This document shows positions 54,311 to 64,000 of a stretch of DNA of 64,000 nt, piece by piece. Source of the DNA: Octadecabacter sp. (GTDB taxonomy: Bacteria; Pseudomonadota; Alphaproteobacteria; Rhodobacterales; Rhodobacteraceae). The stretch is from positions 1 through 64,000 of the forward strand of contig JAPKAD010000010.1 in assembly GCA_028825445.1 (NCBI GenBank). The letters are read 5' to 3'. Numbering within the stretch: position 1 is the first letter of the stretch; the number at the start of each line of letters is the position of its first letter. The translations under genes and the position numbers were made by a program. The notes under the pieces were generated by a model. That model made no database searches and was not told the origin of the DNA. It was given only the letters and a program-made list of their open reading frames with translations.

Positions 54311-55405
54311 TTATGCGTCGAGCGCCCTGCAATCTTGTGCGAGCCATCCTATTTCGATCATCTCACCAGGCTTTAGGCGCCTCTGATCCGGCGCGTTGCG
54401 CGTTTTAATTACGAAGTCATCTTTACCAGCCACCCGGAGGCGAGTTCTAAAAATATCACCCATATAAATAAACTCAAGAACTTCAGCCTTTAGCGTATGC
54501 GCATCTTCTTGCAACCGTGAACGGTCAATCTCAACACGTTCTGGACGGATAGACACCTGCGTGCGCTCGCCAACCGCTTGAATGTTAACAGGAACCGCAT
54601 CGATGATATCACCACTGTCAAGCTTCACTATACAAGTGTCGCCTCGGATCTCCTGAACTATGCCATCCAGCGTGTTATTTTCACCAATAAACTGTGCAAC
54701 AAAACTGTTCTGTGGTTTCTCGTACAATTCATCTGGTGCCGCCAATTGCTGAATGCGGCCGTCGTCAAACACCGCGACGCGATCTGACATTGTGAGCGCT
54801 TCGGTCTGATCATGGGTCACATAGACGGTAGTAATGCCAAGTTCATGTGCCAGATTTGTAATTTCAAACTGCAACGTTTCGCGCAGCTGTTTGTCAAGAG
54901 CGCCGAGAGGTTCGTCCATCAACACCAATTCGGGTTCAAAAACAAGCGCACGCGACAAAGCGATACGTTGCTGTTGACCACCAGACAATTGCGCGGGACG
55001 CCGCCCTGCAAAGTCTTGCATCTGAACCATGCCCAAAGCGCGCATAACTTTTTCTTCACGTTCGGACTTGCCGATCTTGCGCACTTCAAGCGGAAAGGCC
55101 AAGTTTTCGGCCACCGTCATGTGCGGGAACAATGCGTAGTTTTGAAAGACCATCCCAATACCGCGCTTGTGCGGAGGAATATTGTTGATCGAAGTACCAT
55201 CTAACAGAATATCGCCATGCGTTGCGGTTTCAAATCCTGCAAGCATCATTAAACAAGTGGTTTTGCCCGAGCCAGATGGCCCAAGCATTGTTAAAAACTC
55301 ACCCTTGGGCATCGACAGATTTAAGTCTTTAACGACAAGAACCTCGCCGTCGTAACTTTTCTGGACACGCTCGAAAGCCACAAATGCCGATTGATTATCT
55401 ACCAT
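54311..55405 (-). CDS. ABC transporter ATP-binding protein (PotA-type)
   Basis: Walker A GPSGSGKTTCLMMLAGFE, signature LSGGQQQRIALSRAL, Walker B LVLMDEPLGALD, C-terminal TOBE-like domain. Confidence 0.97.
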   Translation of the reverse strand: MVDNQSAFVAFERVQKSYDGEVLVVKDLNLSMPKGEFLTMLGPSGSGKTTCLMMLAGFETATHGDILLDGTSINNIPPHKRGIGMVFQNYALFPHMTVAENLAFPLEVRKIGKSEREEKVMRALGMVQMQDFAGRRPAQLSGGQQQRIALSRALVFEPELVLMDEPLGALDKQLRETLQFEITNLAHELGITTVYVTHDQTEALTMSDRVAVFDDGRIQQLAAPDELYEKPQNSFVAQFIGENNTLDGIVQEIRGDTCIVKLDSGDIIDAVPVNIQAVGERTQVSIRPERVEIDRSRLQEDAHTLKAEVLEFIYMGDIFRTRLRVAGKDDFVIKTRNAPDQRRLKPGEMIEIGWLAQDCRALDA

Positions 55406-55628
55406 CGAGAACTTTTCCCTTTCGGATAAGCCTATGTGCGATCAGTCAGGAAACCGCTAACTTGATAATCAGCTTGATAGACCTAACGGAAAAATACAAG
55501 GACGTTTTCGAAGTGAAATGTAGCGTCTTAAGCCACCTTTGGCGTCGATTGTCCTGCAACTCAAACCATGTGCCATTCAAAATGTTGATGTGCTACCAAA
55601 TAGGCAGCGCATCAACATTATCCCCATA

Positions 55629-56831
55629 CTATTCAACAACGTTGAAATCGGGTCCATATGGATAGCCAGTAATATTTTCACTATCAGTATCGTTGACAAC
55701 AAGAATGTCATGCTCCCGGTACCCCCCAGCACCAGCATTACCTTCACCAATGGTCAACATTGGCTCCATAGAAATTACCATACCAGGTTCCAAAACTGTG
55801 TCGACATCTTCACGCAACTCAAGTCCAGCCTCACGCCCATAGTAATGCGATAACACCCCGAAAGAATGACCATACCCAAACGTGCGGTATTGCAGCAGCT
55901 GCCGCTCGGCAAAGAATTCGTTAATCTTATGTGTGATATCGCTGCATTTTGCACCTGGCATCAACAGGGACATGCCATATTCGTGGGCGGCGACATTGGC
56001 CTCCCAAATTTTACGGCTGGCATCGTCCACTTCACCAACAAACATCGTGCGTTCAAGTGCAGTGTAATACCCAGAAATCATCGGGAAGGTGTTGAGGCTA
56101 AGGATATCGCCCCTCTCGAGCTTGCGGGATGTGACTGGATTGTGCGCACCGTCCGTGTTGATACCCGATTGAAACCAAACCCACGTGTCGCGGTATTCAG
56201 CGTCGGGGAACCGTCGCGCGATTTCCAGCTCCATTGCATCACGACCCGCCATGGCTACATCGATCTCACGTGCTCCTACTCTAACAGCCTCCTTGATCGC
56301 ATAGCCACCTACGTCAGCCACGTTCGCACCTGCACGGATCAATGTGATTTCGGCTTCAGACTTATGCATCCGCTGCTTCATGGTTATTGGTGCTATATCA
56401 ATTGATAGTTTTGGGGTCAGAAATTCATCAAGCAACACTTTTTGGGCAATGCTCAGATGATCACCCTCATAACCGATGACCTTGCTAGTCCCAGAAACAG
56501 TCTGGATCGCACGCCAGTAGTTGTTCCGCTGCCAGTCAGTATAAGTGATGTTGTCACCATACCCACGACGCCACGGTTGGGCGGCGTCAATGCCAGCAGA
56601 CATCGTGACGCTATCAGTTGCAGTCACAACCATCGAATAAGGACGGCCAAACGCACAATATAGAAAACCTGAATAATAAGCTATGTTGTGCATCGATGTA
56701 AAAACACATGCATCGACGCCCAAATGCGCCATGCTTTTACGTAATATTGCCAAACGGCCTTCATATTCTGAGTCAGCAAAAGGGAGAATTTTGTCCCCTT
56801 GGTGAAAACGATACTTCTGTGGACGATCCAT
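55629..56831 (-). CDS. Creatinase (creatine amidinohydrolase), M24-fold
   Basis: Long motif agreement with known bacterial creatinases from memory: ISANID/MSAGIDAAQPWRRGYGDNITYTDWQRNNYW; DTWVWFQSGINTDGAHNPVTSRKLERGDILSLNTFPMISGYYTALERTMF; LQYRTFGYGHSFGVLSHYYGREAGLELREDVDTVLEPGMVISMEPM; GAGGYREHDILVVN. Confidence 0.92.
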   Translation of the reverse strand: MDRPQKYRFHQGDKILPFADSEYEGRLAILRKSMAHLGVDACVFTSMHNIAYYSGFLYCAFGRPYSMVVTATDSVTMSAGIDAAQPWRRGYGDNITYTDWQRNNYWRAIQTVSGTSKVIGYEGDHLSIAQKVLLDEFLTPKLSIDIAPITMKQRMHKSEAEITLIRAGANVADVGGYAIKEAVRVGAREIDVAMAGRDAMELEIARRFPDAEYRDTWVWFQSGINTDGAHNPVTSRKLERGDILSLNTFPMISGYYTALERTMFVGEVDDASRKIWEANVAAHEYGMSLLMPGAKCSDITHKINEFFAERQLLQYRTFGYGHSFGVLSHYYGREAGLELREDVDTVLEPGMVISMEPMLTIGEGNAGAGGYREHDILVVNDTDSENITGYPYGPDFNVVE

Positions 56832-58180
56832 TCAAGGACTCCTTCAACCGGAAAACCTATGCTTATTAAAGAGGCGCAAACCTCCCCTTACGCCATAAAG
56901 CGTCAAAGCAAGATCCCGGCGTTCAGGATGGGTGAAGAGTCAAAATTTACTAAAGCGACGCCATCGCTGACTCAGCTCTATGTAAAGCTAATTCATTCAT
57001 TCTAGCAAGCCAAATTAACAATTCCGATTTGTGCTTTTGTAACAACATTAATTACCAAACCGTGGATATTGTACGCGAACGGAATAATCTCAAAAAGAGC
57101 TATTACAACCAAAATTCTACTACTAAAAAATTGCTGTGACCCAAACCCTTTACACCACAGCCAATAAGCCAAACTGAAACAGCATTACGACAATATATTA
57201 TATTTTTTTTGATCAAGCCCCTTAATCTTGTGAAGCTGCTATTCTGCTAATTACATCTATAAAAATAATGAAAAGCCCCGATGTGACCGTCCTGACCCAA
57301 AAAACACTTGCGACGGAATGCTGGGCGACTTTGGACTTAAAACTTGCCAAAATCCAAGCCTGTAGGAGCACAGATCAACATCAGGTACCCTCAGTGCCGA
57401 TGGACAGAACTAGAACCTCACTGACGCAACATTAAGCAAACTAAAAACACTTTAATATCACCCCTGAGCGTCATCTTTGCACCAACAGCTTGCGAAGTGG
57501 TTAATATTTATAGCGATTACATGTCGAGCCTAAAGTAGAGCTATTAATCTGTGGATGAACATAGCCCGAGCAGCTATATTTGCCAAAAAAAATTTTAAAA
57601 CCTTATCGCGATGACTTAGATAGAAGACTTGAGTTTTAATTGCGCTATCGTAGGCGAAGATCTCAGCATTGTGCTAGACGGGCTTCATGTTATCATGTGA
57701 TAAAATTCATAAGTATTCCATACTACAATATGAAAAGGTGACTACGAGATCCAAAAACTAAACAACATTCTTACGTAATTTTTGTCATGCTTTGCGACCC
57801 AGAATACCCCAAGACTTCGCAGATAAGAGGCGTGTCGTGAGTTCAACTGATGAAAAACTCACAACAGGCGATGAACCGAGAACTGACGCCATGCTTCAGT
57901 ATCGTGCCACAAAAGTGGCGATGGTTTATTGATGACACAAATTTTCAGTCCCCATCCAGAGCTTCTTGCGCAATTTACTACAAGTCTAATGGCCATGCAG
58001 CTCAACGATACTTTGATGTTGAAGATGCTTAAAAACTTGCTTGAGGCGATCAATCAACATCCTAACTGGTAGCGGACACATGATTTAAGCTTTGATAACC
58101 TACACACAGAGGGGCAATTTAACGAAACGCCTTTGATAATGAACGACGCCGCCAGGCAAACTCTGCAAAAGGATTAACCC

Positions 58181-59812
58181 ATGAAGATTGAGACTATCAA
58201 GACCACACCAATTGATGGGCAAATGCCTGGCACATCGGGCCTACGTAAAAAGACCCATATTTTCATGGAACCGCGATACCTAGAAAATTTCATCCAAGCC
58301 ACATTTAATGCCATCGGTGGTGGAACAAATAAAACGTTCATTATCGGTGGCGATGGGCGTTATTTTAACAAAGAAGCTATTCAAACAATTATAAAAATAG
58401 CAGCAGGAAACGGCGCAGCAGGCGTGATCGTTGGCCAAAATGGTATCCTTTCCACCCCGGCCGCGTCACATCTGATCCGGCTAAACAAGGTCGATGGTGG
58501 TTTCATCCTGTCAGCGAGTCATAATCCTGGCGGCAAAGATGAAGATTTTGGTATTAAGTTTAACACCCAAAACGGTGGCCCAGCACCCGAAGGTCTAACT
58601 GATAAAATATTCGCCGCTACAAATACAATCGACAACTATAAAATTATCGACGCCGATGACGTCGACCTGTCCACAATTAACATCACCCGCCACGGTGATA
58701 TGCAAATCCATATCGTCGATGCAGTTGTTGAGTATCAGGCCTTGATGGAAAAACTTTTCGATTTTACGGCTATTCGTGCTTTGTTTGCTGGAGGTTTCAC
58801 AATGCGGTTCGACGCGATGCACGCGGTAACAGGTCCATACGCCACAGCCATTCTGGAAGATACGCTCGGAGCTGTTGCAGGAACCGTTGTCAACAAAGTC
58901 CCACTTGAGGATTTTGGCAAAGGCCATCCCGACCCGAATCCTATTTGGGCCAAGAGTCTTATAGATCTGATGATGTCGGATGCGTCACCCGATATTGGTG
59001 CGGCCTGCGATGGCGACGGTGACCGTAACATGATCGTCGGGCGCAACACCTATGTATCGCCATCTGACAGCCTTGCTATTTTGGCCGCCAATGCGCATCT
59101 GGTTCCCGCCTATTGCAAAGGACTAGCTGGAATTGCGCGATCCATGCCGACCAGTGCAGCCAGCGACCGGGTTGCGGAAAAACTTGGCATTAGGTCCTAC
59201 GAAACCCCAACTGGCTGGAAGTTTTTTGGAAATTTGCTAGACGCCGGTAAGGTCACTATCTGCGGCGAGGAAAGTGCCGGAACCGGATCGAGCCACATAC
59301 GCGAAAAAGACGGTCTCTGGGCAGTCCTGCTTTGGCTTAATATCCTGGCAGTCCGCAAACAATCCGTAGCCAATGTCGTCACAGACCATTGGGAAACATT
59401 TGGGCGAGATTATTATTCACGCTATGATTTCGAAGCCGTGGAAATCCAAAAAGCCAATAAAATGATGCACCATCTTCGAAACCAATTCAGCAAACTGGTC
59501 GGGCAATCTCACGCCGGCTTAACCGTCACGTCAGCGGACGAGTTTTCATACCTCGACCCAGTCGATGGGACCATAAGCAAAAATCAAGGCCTACGCATCA
59601 CCTTTGAAGGCGGCGGACGAGCAGTGTTCAGGCTTTCAGGAACAGGTACCCAAGGCGCGACTGTACGACTATATCTTGAACAATATTCTGGATTGGGTGG
59701 TAATTTAGGGTTAGACGTACAGACTGCCCTGAAATCCTTGCGCAATGCAGCATTTACCATCAGTGACTTAGAAGCCACGATTAGACGAACTGAACCGGAT
59801 GTGATCACCTAA
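58181..59812 (+). CDS. pgm: Phosphoglucomutase (alpha-D-glucose-phosphate-specific)
   Basis: GTSGLRKKTHIFMEPRYLENFIQATFNAI; LSASHNPGGKDEDFGIKFNTQNGGPAPE; AACDGDGDRNMIVG; CGEESAGTGSSHIREKDGLWAVL. Confidence 0.97.
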   Translation: MKIETIKTTPIDGQMPGTSGLRKKTHIFMEPRYLENFIQATFNAIGGGTNKTFIIGGDGRYFNKEAIQTIIKIAAGNGAAGVIVGQNGILSTPAASHLIRLNKVDGGFILSASHNPGGKDEDFGIKFNTQNGGPAPEGLTDKIFAATNTIDNYKIIDADDVDLSTINITRHGDMQIHIVDAVVEYQALMEKLFDFTAIRALFAGGFTMRFDAMHAVTGPYATAILEDTLGAVAGTVVNKVPLEDFGKGHPDPNPIWAKSLIDLMMSDASPDIGAACDGDGDRNMIVGRNTYVSPSDSLAILAANAHLVPAYCKGLAGIARSMPTSAASDRVAEKLGIRSYETPTGWKFFGNLLDAGKVTICGEESAGTGSSHIREKDGLWAVLLWLNILAVRKQSVANVVTDHWETFGRDYYSRYDFEAVEIQKANKMMHHLRNQFSKLVGQSHAGLTVTSADEFSYLDPVDGTISKNQGLRITFEGGGRAVFRLSGTGTQGATVRLYLEQYSGLGGNLGLDVQTALKSLRNAAFTISDLEATIRRTEPDVIT

Positions 59813-59828
59813 ATAACTGACAAACAAA

Positions 59829-59860
59829 AAACATCTGGCTTCCCGATAGGGAAGCCAGAT
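59829..59860 (-). terminator. Rho-independent terminator for the minus-strand aldehyde dehydrogenase gene
   Basis: Perfect 12-bp stem ATCTGGCTTCCC-loop-GGGAAGCCAGAT; the minus-strand side runs into TGTTTTTTGTTTG. Confidence 0.88.
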
Positions 59861-59889
59861 AAGAAAATTCTTTATGAGATATGCATTAG

Positions 59890-61329
59890 TTATTCGGTGG
59901 GCCAGCCACCAATAGCGCGAACTTCAAGAAATTCGTCCAAACCCCACTTGCCACCTTCGCGTCCGTTGCCAGACTGCTTCATACCTCCGAACGGCGAGCC
60001 CGCACCACGACCTTTACCGTTGATATCTACCATGCCAGAGCGAACCGCACGCGCAACGCGACGTGCTTTTTCAGGATCGCTTGTTTGTACGTAGTTCGTC
60101 AGACCGTAATCTGTATCATTGGCAATTGCGATAGCTTCTTCTTCAGTATCAAATGCCATCATAGACAAAACTGGCCCAAAGACCTCTTCACGCATAATGT
60201 TCATGTCATTGTCGCAATCGGCAAAGACAGTTGGCTTTACAAAAAAACCACGGTTTAAACCCTGTGGACGGCCTACGCCACCCGCAACCAGCTTCGCGCC
60301 TTCGTCGATGCCTTTTTGAATCAAGTCCTGAACCTTTTCGAACTGTATTTTAGATACCAGTGGCCCAATATGCTGACCAGTTTCAGAAGCGGTATTTACT
60401 GAAATGGCGCTCGCAGCATCAACGGCTTGTCTAACCGCTTCTTCGTAACGCGACCGCTCAACCAGCATACGCGTCGGCGCGTTACAAGACTGTCCAGTAT
60501 TATTGAAGCAGCGTGTAATACCTTGCACAACAGCCTTAGGATCAGCATCAGCAAATACCACATTCGCACCCTTACCGCCCAATTCAAGGCTAACCCGCTT
60601 AATAGTTTCCGCCGCTGCAATCGTGATTGCGCGCCCTGCACGTGTCGATCCCGTAAAACTGACCATGTCGACGTCTTTATGTGCAGAAAGCTGGCTACCA
60701 ACGCCTGGACCGTCACCATGCAGCATGTTGTAAACACCTGCAGGAACACCTGCTTCGTGCATGATCTCGGTGAACAGTATGGCTGACAGTGGCGATTGCT
60801 CTGATGGCTTTAGAATCATCGTACAACCTGTGGCAAGTGCTGGAATAACCTTGAGAGTGATCTGGTTCATTGGCCAATTCCACGGGGTAATTAGTGCACA
60901 GATACCGATAGGTTCGTGAATAATGCGCGTGTCATCTTCGCCAGCACGCAAGGAGCCCTCGAATTCAAACTCCTTCAGCGATTGGATGAACGCTTTTAGG
61001 TGAAACGACCCAGTACCGGACTGCTGAACCTTGGACATATCAATCGGCGCACCCATTTCGCGGCTGATTACTTCTCCCATCTCATCAGATCTGCGCATGT
61101 AGACATCAAGAATATTTTCCATCAACTCAACACGCTCAGCCTTAGATGAGAGGCGCCACGTTGGGAAAGCTGCCGATGCCGCGGCAACAGCTGCGTCAGT
61201 ATCAGCCTGCCCACCAAGCGATATCGTCGCTGTAGCTTCTTCGGTGGATGGGTCAATAACGTCAAAATCACACCCATCTGTTGGAGCTATCCATTTTCCG
61301 TCAATGTAGAAATTCTTTGCATTTTCCAT
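59890..61329 (-). CDS. Aldehyde dehydrogenase family protein
   Basis: ALITPWNWPMNQITLKVIPALATGCTMILKPSEQSPLSA; FTGSTRAGRAI; LELGGKGANVVFADAD; NNTGQSCNAPTRMLVE; EEVFGPVLSMM. Confidence 0.95.
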   Translation of the reverse strand: MENAKNFYIDGKWIAPTDGCDFDVIDPSTEEATATISLGGQADTDAAVAAASAAFPTWRLSSKAERVELMENILDVYMRRSDEMGEVISREMGAPIDMSKVQQSGTGSFHLKAFIQSLKEFEFEGSLRAGEDDTRIIHEPIGICALITPWNWPMNQITLKVIPALATGCTMILKPSEQSPLSAILFTEIMHEAGVPAGVYNMLHGDGPGVGSQLSAHKDVDMVSFTGSTRAGRAITIAAAETIKRVSLELGGKGANVVFADADPKAVVQGITRCFNNTGQSCNAPTRMLVERSRYEEAVRQAVDAASAISVNTASETGQHIGPLVSKIQFEKVQDLIQKGIDEGAKLVAGGVGRPQGLNRGFFVKPTVFADCDNDMNIMREEVFGPVLSMMAFDTEEEAIAIANDTDYGLTNYVQTSDPEKARRVARAVRSGMVDINGKGRGAGSPFGGMKQSGNGREGGKWGLDEFLEVRAIGGWPTE

Positions 61330-61854
61330 GGCTCGGGCCTTTCAATTAATATTACTCGAACATCGGTGCGACGGCGCCAACGCGCAAGCCATTTCTTCTA
61401 ATTCTACAAGATGTGATCATCAGAAATAGTAAAATTTGAATTTAGAGTAACTATTAATAACCCTATCCAGCGCCAAGCGCTTTAAATTTTTACTAAACCA
61501 AATGACAATCCTAAAATCGGCTTGATCAAGTTCTTGAATACCACTTTTATTTTATCTTGGCTGCTGATCCAGTGTGCACACAATGTGAAATTAATTTTTC
61601 GATTTACATCTAAAACTTTCTGTTTGTCAGTGGCCTCAGTTAATGTTTTGACGAAACCGAGATGATTCATCGCAATTTGGTGGTGAACTCTAATCTAGGG
61701 GGCATTCACGATAACCACTAGCGCCGTTCGAAAATTTCAAACCAAAACGCTTAAGATCCAAAAGCTGGGTCCAAAAGCGGTCCCGCAGCCTCCCACAAAA
61801 ACCTAATTAACTGCTTCAAAGCACCTGCGCTAAAAATGTTAAGGAGATTAAAAG

Positions 61855-62076
61855 ATGGCCAAACTGGAAAAAACTACAATATATGAATCAACTAACCCCG
61901 CAAAAGAAACGTTGCTTGATAAGACAGCGCGCATTGCGAAAGAAATCAAAGATGGTGATAAAGAGCAACGCGAAATTAAAACTGAACGTCTTCGTAATGC
62001 CCGCCTTGAGAACATTGCTGTCATTCCAGACGAACCAATCACTGCGGCTGCCAGCAGGTCACGCAAGAGGCGCTGA
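61855..62076 (+). CDS. Small charged hypothetical protein (73 aa)
   Basis: MAKLEKTTIYESTNPAKETLLDKTARIAKEIKDGDKEQREIKTERLRNARLENIAVIPDEPITAAASRSRKRR, preceded by AAGGAG at good spacing. Confidence 0.75.
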   Translation: MAKLEKTTIYESTNPAKETLLDKTARIAKEIKDGDKEQREIKTERLRNARLENIAVIPDEPITAAASRSRKRR

Positions 62077-62226
62077 TCAGATCGATATGGATAGTTGCAA
62101 CAAATATAAATCTCAAGATGGCGCATCGAGCTCAAGTATTACCGATACATCGTGCGCCCAAAACTTATCAACATAACGCTATCTTTTACTTTTTATTTAA
62201 AAGCTTAAAAAAACAGATCTAGTATT

Positions 62227-62631
62227 TTACTTAACAACCTGCAATCTCTCTTCAAGCTTTTCAAGTTTTTCAACTACCCCTGAAAGGATTGACTTCAATT
62301 GTGATATCTCGCCAAGTGCATCATTAACACCGGCGGGGCGCTCAAACGTGTCCGCAACCTCACTCGTACCGTTGCCTTCGCCGCTGACAAGCCAGACAAT
62401 CGAAACGTTAAGAAGTCCCGCCAGCATTTGAATCCGGTTAGCGTGCGGCATATCAGCATCCCTTTCCCAAACTTTAACTGTGCGAACATCAACGCCAAGC
62501 TTTTCAGAAAGACCATCGACGTCAAGGCCTTTTGCCTGCCGCGCTGCTGCCAGGCGGTCACCAAACGTCGCATTGGCTTCATTGAAGTAATCGTTTTTCT
62601 CTTGACTTGTGGTGGACACTAGGTGCTCCAT
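62227..62631 (-). CDS. XRE-type helix-turn-helix regulator with C-terminal coiled coil
   Basis: FGDRLAAARQAKGLDVDGLSEKLGVDVRTVKVWERDADMPHANRIQMLAGLLNVSIVWLVSGEG; tail ISQLKSILSGVVEKLEKLEERLQ. Confidence 0.88.
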   Translation of the reverse strand: MEHLVSTTSQEKNDYFNEANATFGDRLAAARQAKGLDVDGLSEKLGVDVRTVKVWERDADMPHANRIQMLAGLLNVSIVWLVSGEGNGTSEVADTFERPAGVNDALGEISQLKSILSGVVEKLEKLEERLQVVK

Positions 62632-62741
62632 TTATGCTTTCATTATATTTGATATTCATACTCTATTAAATCTAAAAATGCAAAATTGCTTCACTCCATC
62701 TCACGAAATTGTTGTTTTAACCGTTAGGTTCAGTCATAATT

Positions 62742-64000
62742 TCAGGGCCTCTGTTGGCCATTTCCATAAACCAAATATTTGAAACTTGTGAGCTGCTCTG
62801 CTCCAACTGGGCCACGGGCATGCATTTTGCCTGTGGCAATACCAATTTCAGCACCCATGCCAAACTCGCCACCATCAGAAAACTGGGTGGACGCATTGTG
62901 CATTACAACGGCTGAATCAACCGCCGTCATAAAGTGTTTTACAGCCTCTGCATCCTCAGCAACTATAGCATCCGTATGACCCGACGAGTGCGCCTGCACA
63001 AACGCGATACCGTCCATCACATTTTCGACAATTTTTACCGACATGATGTTGCTTAAGTACTCTGTATCCCAATCCGCATCAGTTGCTACTTTCATATCCG
63101 GCATAACCGCACGAGCTTGCGCGTCTCCACGCAATTCGCAGTTCTCAAGTGCCGCCACCAAAAGCGGCAGAAAAAGCTCAGCGATTTTACTGTCGACCAC
63201 AACACATTCTGTTGCGCCACAAATACCTGTTCGGCGCATTTTAGCATTCGCCACAATTCCTACAGCTTTTTCCAGATTGGCGCTTTCGTGAACATAGGTG
63301 TGATTATTACCATCAAGATGTAACAATGTCGGAACTCGCGCTTCTTCTTGCACCAAAGATACGAGACCGCGTCCTCCACGCGGAATGACCAAATCAACGG
63401 TTTCCGTGCTATGAAGAAGAAGCTTGACTGCTTTCCGATCACGTGTGTCAACCAGCTGCACTGCATCTTCGGGCAAACCCGAAGCACGAAGCCCTTGCGT
63501 AAGACAATCCACAATCACCCGCGATGAATGCAAACTTTCCGAGCCCCCACGTAAAATAACAGCATTGCCCGACTTTACGCAAAGTGCACCAGCGTCAGAG
63601 CCAACGTTGGGTCGCGACTCGTAAATCATTGCGATGACCCCAATCGGCACGCTGACACGATTAATCTTCAACCCGTTTGGCCTATCAAACGTTGCAAGCG
63701 TGCGACCTAGTGGGTCGGCTTGCCCCGCAATAGCGTCCAACGCATCTGCCATAACGACAACGCGATCTGCCGTCAGTGTCAGCCTGTCGATAAAGGCCGC
63801 ATCTTTGCCACTGTTACGCACACCATCAACATCCTTGGCATTCGCAGATAAAAGGTCGGCCACGCGGGTGCGCAGGGCGCTAGCGGCATGAGTTAGTGCC
63901 GCATTGCGCCGACCAGCAGATGCCAATGCAAGTTCGCGTGCAGCTGCTTTTGAGCGCTGCCCAAGGTCTGAAATTACATCTTCGATTGTTTGCTCTTGGC
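62742..64000 (-). CDS. proA: Glutamate-5-semialdehyde dehydrogenase (5' end beyond window)
   Basis: [115 protein letters not shown]. Frame stays open to base 64000. Confidence 0.96.
   Translation of the reverse strand, partial: QEQTIEDVISDLGQRSKAAARELALASAGRRNAALTHAASALRTRVADLLSANAKDVDGVRNSGKDAAFIDRLTLTADRVVVMADALDAIAGQADPLGRTLATFDRPNGLKINRVSVPIGVIAMIYESRPNVGSDAGALCVKSGNAVILRGGSESLHSSRVIVDCLTQGLRASGLPEDAVQLVDTRDRKAVKLLLHSTETVDLVIPRGGRGLVSLVQEEARVPTLLHLDGNNHTYVHESANLEKAVGIVANAKMRRTGICGATECVVVDSKIAELFLPLLVAALENCELRGDAQARAVMPDMKVATDADWDTEYLSNIMSVKIVENVMDGIAFVQAHSSGHTDAIVAEDAEAVKHFMTAVDSAVVMHNASTQFSDGGEFGMGAEIGIATGKMHARGPVGAEQLTSFKYLVYGNGQQRP

Noticed and set aside
55629-56831. Annotation as generic Xaa-Pro peptidase or ectoine hydrolase (DoeA/EutD)
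   Set aside because: The M24 fold is shared, but the long stretches (YTDWQRNNYW, FQSGINTDGAHNPVTSRK, FGYGHSFGVLSHYYGREAGLELREDVDTVLEPGM) match creatinases far better.
1-64000. CRISPR arrays, tRNA/rRNA genes, intact IS elements, prophage, known defence systems
   Set aside because: No regularly spaced repeats, no recognised cloverleaf or T-loop consensus, no transposase, integrase or phage structural proteins, and no recognised defence gene were seen by eye. A tRNAscan/Infernal/DefenseFinder run would be needed to exclude them formally.

Overview
The window looks like a chromosomal segment of an alphaproteobacterium. A Rhodobacteraceae (Roseobacter-type) origin is likely from GcrA, DUF1467, the TamAB pair and the overall gene complement, but this is inference from protein content and was not checked against a database. 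About 40 housekeeping or metabolic genes are recognisable: hrpB (partial), argF, argD, gcrA, rimO, class II HDAC, aspS, carB, tdk, proC, truA, ycjF/ycjX-like genes, tamA, tamB, pgm and proA (partial). There is also a spermidine/putrescine-type ABC operon headed by a creatinase. I saw no rRNA, tRNA, CRISPR array, intact IS element or prophage. The most distinctive feature is low coding density. Many 0.5-2 kb gaps carry no credible ORF, and some hold decayed genes. Two are readable across broken frames: gnd (about 1.38-2.69 kb) and arsH (about 30.92-31.61 kb). I did not find an obvious new multi-gene system. The best candidates for undescribed biology are: the M19 peptidase / 548-aa unknown / DUF3726-like cluster (40.3-43.5 kb); the creatinase-linked ABC transporter with an enlarged permease (50.5-56.8 kb); an 80-aa protein coupled to the class II HDAC; and a 24-aa lipoprotein-like ORF downstream of a KASIII gene. 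All family calls rest on reading the translations by eye. No searches were run.
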